64,000 nucleotides of DNA. Source: Chiayiivirga sp. (GTDB lineage Bacteria > Pseudomonadota > Gammaproteobacteria > Xanthomonadales > Xanthomonadaceae). The DNA lies in NCBI GenBank assembly GCA_022647565.1, contig JALCLA010000002.1, positions 620,001 to 684,000 on the forward strand, given 5' to 3'. Under the pieces are notes generated by a model that had not been told where the DNA came from, did no database searches, and saw only the letters and a list, made by a program, of their open reading frames with translations. Made by a program: the position numbers and the translations under genes. Each line of letters opens with the position of its first letter. The stretch's first letter is position 1. Below are positions 57,146-64,000 of this stretch, one piece after another.

Positions 57146-58033
57146 GTGCCCGCGCGCCATTTCCTGCTGTTGCTGCTGATCTGCCTCGCCTGGGGCGGAA
57201 ACTTCCTGACCTCGGCACTCGCCTTGCGCGAGATTCCGCCGTTCCTGTTCACCGCCTTGCGACTGGGACTGGTGGCACTGCTGCTGCTGCCGTTCCTGCA
57301 TCGGCCGGCAGCAGGACAATGGCCGCGCCTGGTCGCGGTGGCGCTGTGCAATGGCGCGCTGCATTTCGGTTTCAGTTTCTGGGCGCTGCGCCTGGCCGGG
57401 AATCTCGCCTCCCCGGCGATCCTGATGCAGGTCTACATCCCGATGGCGAGCCTGCTCGCGGTGATCTTCCTGGGCGAGCGCATCGGCTGGCGCACCGCCA
57501 GCGGGATCGCGATCAGCTTCGCCGGTGTGCTGGTGCTGGGCTTCGATCCGGTGGTGCTGCAGGCTCCGGCGTCGATGTGGCTGATGCTGCTGGCGGCGGC
57601 CTTTATCGCGGTGGGCACGGTGCTGATGCGCGGCCTCACCGGCTTCACCGCCTTCGCCCAGCAGGGCTGGAGCGCGTTGATCGGAATCGCCCCGCTGTTG
57701 TTGCTGAGCGCGTGGCTGGAGCCACAGGGCTGGGGCAGCGTCGCGAACGCGAGCTGGGTGGCCTGGGGTGGCGTGATCTACTCGGCCCTGGTCGCCTCGG
57801 TGCTCGGTCACGGGTTGTTCTACTGGCTGATCCAGCGCCATCCGGTCTCGCGACTGATGCCGTACCTCTTGCTGGCCCCGCTGTTCGCAATCGCCCTGGG
57901 CGTGCTGTTCCACGGCGACACGCTCGGGCCGCGCCTGATCCTGGGCGGAGCCATGGTGCTGGGTGGGGTGCTTGCGATCGGGGTGCGGACCCATCGCACC
58001 GCACGACCCGCGCCGGTGCCGTCGGACGCCTGA
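57146..58033 (+). CDS. EamA family drug/metabolite transporter
   Basis: A 295-residue protein with ten TM helices in two EamA repeats (about 5-135 and 145-285). WGGNFLTSALALREIPPFLFTALRL and GERIGWRTASGIAISFAGVLVLGFDP are typical. Substrate unknown; relatives export amino acids or other metabolites. The start is a GTG at 57146. Confidence 0.87.
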   Translation: MPARHFLLLLLICLAWGGNFLTSALALREIPPFLFTALRLGLVALLLLPFLHRPAAGQWPRLVAVALCNGALHFGFSFWALRLAGNLASPAILMQVYIPMASLLAVIFLGERIGWRTASGIAISFAGVLVLGFDPVVLQAPASMWLMLLAAAFIAVGTVLMRGLTGFTAFAQQGWSALIGIAPLLLLSAWLEPQGWGSVANASWVAWGGVIYSALVASVLGHGLFYWLIQRHPVSRLMPYLLLAPLFAIALGVLFHGDTLGPRLILGGAMVLGGVLAIGVRTHRTARPAPVPSDA

Positions 58034-58226
58034 GGCAGGGCCGTCAACCGTGGCCTCCCCGCTGCGTTGCGGGCAGGGTCTTTCAGGATTCTTGACCAGC
58101 GTCGCGATTCCGGCGACGAAAGTACTGGCGCCGCGACCAGAAACGTTACAGATTGTCACGCACCCTTTACGCACCGTGTCGGGTCCGGGCCCGGCGGCCC
58201 GTGCGTCCGCGTCGAACGAGGTCCCT

Positions 58227-60524
58227 ATGCATCGGCTGTCGCGTCTTTTCGGATTGGCTCTAATCCTCCTCACCCCATCCCTCGCCTCGGCGGGGACAGG
58301 TCCGGATGACATCTTCGGCAGCAGCTTCGAGCAGCCCTTCGACTTCCTCGAATCCGATGCCGAAGCGGCGCGCTTCCTCAACCAGGCCACCTTCGGCGCC
58401 ACCGCGGGCGGCATCTCGTCGATCCGCAATGCCAGCCTGCAGGGCTGGATCGCGCAGCAAGCGGCGGTGGCGCCCACCTTGAGCCGGCCCTTCCTCGAAG
58501 GCCTGGTTCCCGCGATGAATGCCGGCGGCGACAGCCTGTCGCAAACTCATCGGGTGCAACGCTGGATGGATGTGGCCGTCACCGCGCCGGACCAGTTGCG
58601 CCAGCGCATGGCCTGGGCGCTGGGCCAGATGATCGTGGTCTCGGACCAGGACGCGGGGCTCAGCGACGAGCCGGTGCTGATGGCGGAGTGGAACGACATC
58701 ATCGTTCGCAACGCGATGGGCAATTTCCGCACCCTGCTGCGCGACACCCTGCGCAGCCCGATGATGGGGCGCTACCTCACCCACCTGCGCAACCGCAAGT
58801 TCGAGATCACCCCGCGCTGCTACGACCAGCGCGCGCCGCTCAACGACGACACCAACACCAGCACGCCGGGCCTGGAATACCACGACTGCACCGGCAGCGA
58901 CGCCACCAACAACGGCACCCAGGCGGTGCGCATCGCGCGCTACAACCTGCCCAGCAGTGGCCTGATCGCACCGGACGAGAACTTCGCGCGCGAGTTGATG
59001 CAGCTCTTCACCATCGGCCTGATCGCGCGCGACAGCGATTTCAGCCCACTGCCCGACCCCATCAACCCGACGCCCACCTACAACCAGGCCACGGTCACCA
59101 CGCTCTCGCGCGTCCTGACCGGCCTGAGCTACGCCTGCAGCGGCAACCGCGTCGTGGCCGGGCAGGCGATCAACCGCAACTGTGCATGCACCGGCACCGA
59201 CTGCAGCTTCGCCACCGGCAACTACTTCAATACGCCACCCTCGCTCACCATCAATGACGAAGGCGGCCTGGTGCATCCGGATCGCTACGAGCCGATGATC
59301 TGCTACCCGCGCTACCACGACACCGGGCGCGACCGCAGCGGCTTCCAGTACCCGGGCACGACCCCGACCAATCCCGCCGGCGCCACGATCGAACTGGCCG
59401 CCGGGCAGTCGATCCCAGGCGGCACGCCCGGCGCGAGCAAGGCGATCGAGATCGAAGGCGCGGTCATGCTCACCCTGGCCGAAACCGACCCGGGCATCGG
59501 CCGCAATGCCGGCGCCACCAATTGCGATTCGATCGGCGTGGGCTCGCCGCTCGCCGACAAGACCGAGTGCCTGAGCTACTGCGACAGCGGCCTCAACGCG
59601 GCAATCGACCTGCTGTTCAACGAACCCAACACGGCGGTGATGGTGTCGCGCCAGTTGATCCAGCGCCTGGTCAGCAGCAACCCCACGCCCGACTACATCG
59701 AGCGCGTGGCCAACGTCTTCGCCAACAACGGCAGCGGCGTGCGCGGCGACCTGCGCGCCGTGGTAACCGCGATCCTGATGGATCCCGAGGCCCGCCAGCC
59801 GGTGGCGCTGAATGGCGTCAACGCCGGCAAGCCGCGCGAGCCGATGCTCAAGCTGGTGCAGCTGTGGCGCAGTTTCGGCGCGGTGTCGGGCGACACCAAC
59901 CCGAACGGCTACCGGCGCTGGGCCCGCCTCGGCGCACCCTGCGGCAATTCGAGCTGGCCGCAGTGCGCCTACGGGCAACGTCCGCTCGGCGCGCCCTCGG
60001 TGTTCAACTTCTACGAGCCCGACTTCCAGGTGCCGGGCGAGATCGCGGACCTCGGCCTGTTCTCGCCCGAATTCCAGATCGTCAACGAAAGCAGTTCGAT
60101 CCTCGCCGCGAACGACCTCTACTACCATCTGTGCATCGGTCGCGGCAGCGGCAACAACCACAACTGCCACGGCGCGCTGCGCTCACCCACCCCCGTCGAC
60201 AGCGCGTATTTCCCCGACGCCCAGCTCGACGTGCTGCCGGGCGGCAGCTGCGGCACCACCTGCAGCGCCAGCGACGACGTCGCGCTGATCGATGCGCTGG
60301 ACCTGCGCCTGATGGCCGGCAGCATGAGCGGCGGGGTCGGCGATCTCGCGAATCCGGGCAACCTGGTCGCCAATACCGGCATGCGCGGCAGCCTGTTCCG
60401 CCTGCTGCGCACCGGCCTCACCGGCACCTTCGGCGAAGCCGTGGCGCAGAACACGCGCCGCCGCGAAATCCTCTATCTCATCCACCTCGTGGCGATCTCG
60501 CCCGAGTTCAACACCCAGCGCTGA
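58227..60524 (+). CDS. DUF1800 family secreted protein
   Basis: A 765-residue exported protein with a signal peptide (MHRLSRLFGLALILLTPSLASA) followed by GPDDIFGSSFEQPFD, a variant of the '..DGFE' motif. The DUF1800 core starts at AARFLNQATFGAT and includes RMAWALGQMIVVS, NFARELMQLFTIGL and LNEP-like FNEPNTAVMVSRQLIQRLV. Eleven bases separate it from the DUF1501 gene. The DUF1800-DUF1501 pair is widespread in Gram-negative bacteria with no known function. GAGG lies before the ATG. Confidence 0.85.
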   Translation: MHRLSRLFGLALILLTPSLASAGTGPDDIFGSSFEQPFDFLESDAEAARFLNQATFGATAGGISSIRNASLQGWIAQQAAVAPTLSRPFLEGLVPAMNAGGDSLSQTHRVQRWMDVAVTAPDQLRQRMAWALGQMIVVSDQDAGLSDEPVLMAEWNDIIVRNAMGNFRTLLRDTLRSPMMGRYLTHLRNRKFEITPRCYDQRAPLNDDTNTSTPGLEYHDCTGSDATNNGTQAVRIARYNLPSSGLIAPDENFARELMQLFTIGLIARDSDFSPLPDPINPTPTYNQATVTTLSRVLTGLSYACSGNRVVAGQAINRNCACTGTDCSFATGNYFNTPPSLTINDEGGLVHPDRYEPMICYPRYHDTGRDRSGFQYPGTTPTNPAGATIELAAGQSIPGGTPGASKAIEIEGAVMLTLAETDPGIGRNAGATNCDSIGVGSPLADKTECLSYCDSGLNAAIDLLFNEPNTAVMVSRQLIQRLVSSNPTPDYIERVANVFANNGSGVRGDLRAVVTAILMDPEARQPVALNGVNAGKPREPMLKLVQLWRSFGAVSGDTNPNGYRRWARLGAPCGNSSWPQCAYGQRPLGAPSVFNFYEPDFQVPGEIADLGLFSPEFQIVNESSSILAANDLYYHLCIGRGSGNNHNCHGALRSPTPVDSAYFPDAQLDVLPGGSCGTTCSASDDVALIDALDLRLMAGSMSGGVGDLANPGNLVANTGMRGSLFRLLRTGLTGTFGEAVAQNTRRREILYLIHLVAISPEFNTQR

Positions 60525-60535
60525 GGAGCGATGCC

Positions 60536-62179
60536 ATGACCCGTTCACGATCCTCGCGCCGCGACTTCCTCCGCGTTGGCGCCGGCCTGGTGGCTTGCGG
60601 CGGCGCCCAGGCCCTGCTGCCGCAGCTCTCGCTGATTCCCACCGCGCTGGCTGGCGTGCCGGCCAGTGGCTACAAGGCTTTGGTGTGCCTCTACATGGGC
60701 GGCGGCAACGACGCCTGGAACCTGCTGATGCCGGGCGATGCCGCGGCGCACGCCAAGTACGTCACCGCGCGCAACGGCATCTACAACCCGCTCGGCGGCA
60801 ACGGTGCCGGCCTCGCCCTGCCGCACTGGAGCGGCACCGGTTTCATCGCCGGCCAGACCCCGCCAATGGCGCATTCGATCGGCGGCGGCCAGTACGGCGT
60901 CAATCCGTCCTGCCCTGAGCTGGCGCAGCTCTACAACGAGAACCGCCTCGCCTTCCTCGCCAATGTCGGAGCGCTGGTGGAGCCGACCACCGTCGCGCAG
61001 TTCAACACGCGCCGCCGCCCGCCGCAGCTCTACTCGCACAATGACCAGACCAACCTCTGGAACATCGGCACCGGCTCCAGCGTGCAAACGCGCGAAGGCT
61101 GGGGCGGGCGCGTGGCCGGACGCGTGGCGCTGACCAACGACCTCACCGCCGGCCTGCCGCCGACGATCACGCTCTCGGGCCAGACCCGCTTCCTGAGCGG
61201 TGTGGATTTCTCCAGCGGCGTGCCGCTGTTCTCCTTCGCGCTGTCCACCTCCAGCACCACGCCGGCCACCTCGCTCAGCGCCTATCGCGCCCAGACCACG
61301 CCCACCAACCCGCCGGCGAACCAGTTCGAAGGCGTGCGCCGCACCGCGCTGCGCGAACTGCTCAACGCCGCCAGTCCGCAGGCCTTCACCACCGAGTACG
61401 GCGACATCGTCGATCGCTCGCTGGTGCTGGCGGACGAGGTCATCAACCCGGCCATCGTGGCGCTCAATGCCAACACTGCGCACCCGGTGCACGGCGGCGG
61501 CAGCACCGGCTTCAGCTGGCCGACCGGATCGAGCCTGTCCGACCAGTTGCGCCAGATCGCCAAGATGATCGTGGTGAGCACCGATCCTTCCGTGCCACGC
61601 CCGATCAATGCCAACCGGCAGGTGTTCTACGTCAACGTCGGCGGCTTTGACACCCACGATGGACAGATGGGCAACATCGACGGCAGCAACGGCCACCAGC
61701 GCCTGCTGCAGCGCGTCTCGCAAGCCGCCAACGCCTTCTACCGGGCCATGGTCGCGATCGGAAAGCAGAACGAGGTGACCCTGTTCAGCTCCAGCGAGTT
61801 CGGCCGCACCATCAACTCCAACGGCAATGGCAGCGACCACGCCTGGGGCAGCGTGCAGTTCGCGCTTGGCGGGGCGGTGAACGGCGGCCAGGTCTACGGT
61901 CGCTATCCCAGCATCGTGCTCAACAACTCGCTCACCGGTAGCGTCAGCGACAACGCCAGCATGGGCGAGTGCTTCAGCCGCGGGCAGTTCCTGCCGACTC
62001 TGGCGGTGGACCAGTTTGCCGCCACGCTGGCGCAATGGATGGGCGTGGCGAGCACGGACCTGCCCTCGATCTTCCCGAACCTCGACAACTTCGCCAGCGG
62101 TCCCTACGCGAATGCGGTCGCCACGCCGACCTTCGCCTATTTCAATCGCATCGTGCCGGGGCTGATGAATGGGGTTTGA
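60536..62179 (+). CDS. DUF1501 family Tat-exported protein
   Basis: A 547-residue protein with a twin-arginine signal (SSRRDFLRVGAG, Arg8-Arg9). DUF1501 belongs to the alkaline phosphatase/sulfatase-like superfamily; metal-ligand regions visible are YMGGGNDAWN, GGFDTHDGQMGN, SEFGRT and GSDHAWG. A periplasmic hydrolase or cell-surface role is likely, probably as partner of the DUF1800 protein encoded just upstream. GAGGAG precedes the ATG. Its end overlaps the next gene. Confidence 0.88.
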   Translation: MTRSRSSRRDFLRVGAGLVACGGAQALLPQLSLIPTALAGVPASGYKALVCLYMGGGNDAWNLLMPGDAAAHAKYVTARNGIYNPLGGNGAGLALPHWSGTGFIAGQTPPMAHSIGGGQYGVNPSCPELAQLYNENRLAFLANVGALVEPTTVAQFNTRRRPPQLYSHNDQTNLWNIGTGSSVQTREGWGGRVAGRVALTNDLTAGLPPTITLSGQTRFLSGVDFSSGVPLFSFALSTSSTTPATSLSAYRAQTTPTNPPANQFEGVRRTALRELLNAASPQAFTTEYGDIVDRSLVLADEVINPAIVALNANTAHPVHGGGSTGFSWPTGSSLSDQLRQIAKMIVVSTDPSVPRPINANRQVFYVNVGGFDTHDGQMGNIDGSNGHQRLLQRVSQAANAFYRAMVAIGKQNEVTLFSSSEFGRTINSNGNGSDHAWGSVQFALGGAVNGGQVYGRYPSIVLNNSLTGSVSDNASMGECFSRGQFLPTLAVDQFAATLAQWMGVASTDLPSIFPNLDNFASGPYANAVATPTFAYFNRIVPGLMNGV

Positions 62180-62669
62180 TCGGGGAGCCCGAACCGCGCT
62201 GGCCGCGTGGCTGGCGCTGGCCGCACCGGCGGCGCTGGCCCAACTTGGCGGCACGGGCTGCGATGACCTGCGCGGCGCGCCGATCAACTTCAACGTGGAT
62301 TGGCAGACACAGGTCAAGCCAATCCTCAACGAGCTGTTCCCGACCGGCCGCTGCACCAGCTGCCACAACGAAGGGCAGTTCGACGGAGGCCTCGACCTCA
62401 CCGACGAGGACATCGACGCGATCTACAAGATCGTGAACCTCGTCGTGATTCCGGGCAAGCCCTACGACAGCGCGCTGTTCGACAAGGTCAACTGCGACGA
62501 CCCCGGCTGGGGCGGGCTGCGCATGCCCTTCCTGCAGAACCCGCTGACGCTCGAACAGCAGGGCCTGATCTACGACTGGATCGCGCAGGGCGCGCTCGGC
62601 GACGTGCCCGGAGAAGCGCCGATCGAGCGCGCTTTCGTGTTCCGCGATGGAGCGGAAAGCCTGCGTTGA
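62169..62669 (+). CDS. Secreted CxxCH protein of the DUF1800-DUF1501 operon
   Basis: A 166-residue exported protein (signal peptide 1-25, APAALAQ). CTSCH (Cys62-Cys65-His66) is a haem c site of the type found in planctomycete-like cytochromes (PSCyt1), with RMPF near 115 as a possible Met ligand. It overlaps the DUF1501 gene by 11 bp, so it is co-translated with it. Its last residues FVFRDGAESLR recall the '..DGFE' tail of other secreted proteins here. It suggests the DUF1800/DUF1501 pair is linked to periplasmic redox. Confidence 0.72.
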   Translation: MGFDRGARTALAAWLALAAPAALAQLGGTGCDDLRGAPINFNVDWQTQVKPILNELFPTGRCTSCHNEGQFDGGLDLTDEDIDAIYKIVNLVVIPGKPYDSALFDKVNCDDPGWGGLRMPFLQNPLTLEQQGLIYDWIAQGALGDVPGEAPIERAFVFRDGAESLR

Positions 62670-62758
62670 ACGCGCCTGGGCCCGCTTGCCAGCGGGTTGC
62701 AACGGACAAACCGAGAGCCGTTCGCACGGTCTGGCGGCGCGGCTCTTGTACCTCACGC

Positions 62759-62784
62759 GGCCCGCAGCGCCGGCTGCGGGCCAC
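62759..62784. repeat. Hairpin repeat GGCCCGCAGC-gccg-GCTGCGGGCC-AC
   Basis: Perfect 10-bp stem after the operon; same design and 3-prime flank as the hairpin at 52669-52693. It may act as a terminator here. Confidence 0.5.
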
Positions 62785-62834
62785 TAGGAATCCGTCACCT
62801 TCGTGTTTGCGCGCGCCACGGCTAGACTTGGCCG

Positions 62835-64000
62835 ATGGACTCGCGCCTTCCCGCCGCCGCGGAGCAGTCGGTCATCCGCGCCCTGCTGTTGACCGATCTG
62901 GTCGACAGCACGCGCCTGATCGAGCGTCTGGGTGATCGCCGCGCCGCGCGCGTGCTGGCACAGGAAGAAGAAGCCGCGCGCCGCCTGTTGCGTCGCTACG
63001 ACGGCATCGAGATCGACCGCAGCGACGGCTTCCTCTTCATTTTCGAGCACGCGTGGCAAGCCGTCGGCTTCGCCCTCGATTACCACCGCGCGCTGCAAGC
63101 CCTGTCCGACGAACTGCCGCTGCGCCTGCTGGCACGGGTCGGCATCCATGTGGGCGAAACCTACCTGAGCCAGAACGCCGCCGACGACGTCGCGCGCGGC
63201 GCCAAGCAGATGGAAGTGTCCGGTCTGGCCAAGCCGATCGCCGCACGGTTGATGTCGGCCGCACATGGCGGCCAGACCCTGGTCAGCGGCACCGTGTTCG
63301 ATCTGGCCGCGCGCGCCTGCGTGGATCAGCTCGATGCGCAGACGCCGCTGCACTGGGCTGCGCATGGCGCATGGCGTCTCAAGGGCGTGGATGCGCCGGT
63401 GCACGTCCATGCCGTCGCGGCGGACGAACGCCTGGCGCGCAAGGAACCGATCGAGAACGACAAGGTGCGTTCGCTGCAGCGCCTGGCGCGACGCCGCGTG
63501 CTGCTTGGCGCCGCTGCCGCCAGCGCAGCGGTTGCTGCCCCGCTCGGCTGGTGGTGGTGGAAGCGCAATACGATGCAACGCTGGCAGTCGCAATGGCTGG
63601 TGCTGTCGGACTGGGAAGGCCAGACCGATGCCAGCCTCGCCAACGTGCTGGCCACGGCGCTGCGCGTGGCCTTGCAGCAATCGCGCTTCGCCTTCGTGGT
63701 GGACCCCGGCGCGGTGCAGGCGGCGATGCAACGCATGCTCAAGCAGCCGCCGGTGAAGCGGGCCGATGCGCTGGAAATCGCACGGCGCGAATCGGCCGTG
63801 GCCGCGATCGTTCCGAACTTCGCCCGCTTCGATGGCGGCATCCTGCTCAGCGCCGAAGTGATCGAGGCCGAGTTCGGCCACACGGTGGGCGCCGCGCAGG
63901 AGCAGATCAAGGATCTGAGCCAGCTCACTTCCGGCCTCGACCGGCTCGCCGCGACGATCCGCGGCGTGTTCGGCGAACCCGAACTTGAGGTACAACGCGA
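62835..64000 (+). CDS. Class III nucleotide cyclase, peptide-modification-system-like (partial)
   Basis: At least 388 residues, open to the window edge. An N-terminal class III cyclase domain (about 15-200; metal Asp21 in LLLTDLVDST and Asp64 in IDRSDGFLFIF) is followed by one TM helix (about 221-243, with WWWWK) and a domain of unknown kind (VLATALRVALQQSRF, ARRESAVAAIVPNFARFDGGI). The layout and the phrases DVARGAKQMEVSGLAKPIAARLM and GGQTLVSGTVF resemble cyclases annotated as part of putative RiPP-like peptide modification systems in Xanthomonadales. The Lys usually near the second Asp is Arg here. Confidence 0.65.
   Translation, partial: MDSRLPAAAEQSVIRALLLTDLVDSTRLIERLGDRRAARVLAQEEEAARRLLRRYDGIEIDRSDGFLFIFEHAWQAVGFALDYHRALQALSDELPLRLLARVGIHVGETYLSQNAADDVARGAKQMEVSGLAKPIAARLMSAAHGGQTLVSGTVFDLAARACVDQLDAQTPLHWAAHGAWRLKGVDAPVHVHAVAADERLARKEPIENDKVRSLQRLARRRVLLGAAAASAAVAAPLGWWWWKRNTMQRWQSQWLVLSDWEGQTDASLANVLATALRVALQQSRFAFVVDPGAVQAAMQRMLKQPPVKRADALEIARRESAVAAIVPNFARFDGGILLSAEVIEAEFGHTVGAAQEQIKDLSQLTSGLDRLAATIRGVFGEPELEVQR

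Noticed and set aside
62784..63995. 403-codon minus-strand frame at the window end
   Set aside because: Antisense to the cyclase gene, whose class III motifs and TM helix are clear.

Overview
This 64 kb window is dense, GC-rich (visibly about two thirds G+C) bacterial chromosome. Gene content points to a gammaproteobacterium of the Lysobacterales/Xanthomonadales, probably near Rhodanobacteraceae. The supports are: a PPi-dependent phosphofructokinase beside adenylate kinase and a membrane H+-pyrophosphatase; a lipid A/LOS gene set (waaA, lpxL, O-antigen ligase, glycosyltransferase) next to pcm-tolC; REP-type repeats headed by GTAG; and secreted proteins carrying a '..DGFE' motif. The assignment is inference from content. 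No rRNA, tRNA, CRISPR array or transposase was seen.

Layout. 1-9 kb: retropepsin-like secreted protein, gloA-argD, an SDR, a PAS-GGDEF-EAL protein, a DedA-PAP2 fusion and a Lon-N protein, interspersed with short inverted-repeat elements. 9.5-21.4 kb: mpl, adk, then a pyrophosphate-centred group (PPi-PFK, K+-independent-type H+-PPase, soluble PPase) interrupted by an AbrB-Doc toxin-antitoxin pair and an MmeI-like restriction-methylation protein carrying in-frame repeat insertions. 21.4-36 kb: a GAF-GGDEF cyclase, DUF2333, thiC under a TPP riboswitch, a TetR-controlled RND efflux pump, pcm-tolC and waaA. 36-42 kb: lpxL, waaL, a glycosyltransferase and small housekeeping genes (zf-CHCC, SixA-like, YceI, nitroreductase, ELM1).

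42.4-46.7 kb is an accessory island: a DUF4143 ATPase, a Dcm-type cytosine methylase with its own HTH, a broken HNH endonuclease partly fused to the methylase frame, and a PD-(D/E)XK endonuclease. 47.3-51.2 kb is a proteobacterial dedicated sortase locus: OmpR-type regulator, VIT-VWA substrate, a 67-residue unknown protein and a sortase. No sensor kinase is present and the substrate has no recognisable sorting pentapeptide. 51.1-53 kb: rraA-rpe-DnaJ-cytochrome c, transcribed toward the sortase and overlapping it tail to tail.

53.2-64 kb: a 941-residue secreted protein with a long polyglycine tract written almost only in GGC, purC preceded by a REP dimer, an EamA transporter, a DUF1800-DUF1501-CxxCH three-gene operon, and a class III nucleotide cyclase cut by the window edge that resembles cyclases of putative peptide-modification systems.

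Recurring theme: small palindromic elements sit at gene ends and inside genes. They supply stop codons (SDR, mpl, DedA-PAP2), a possible -10 box (purC) and in-frame peptide segments (MmeI-like protein, cytochrome c tail).
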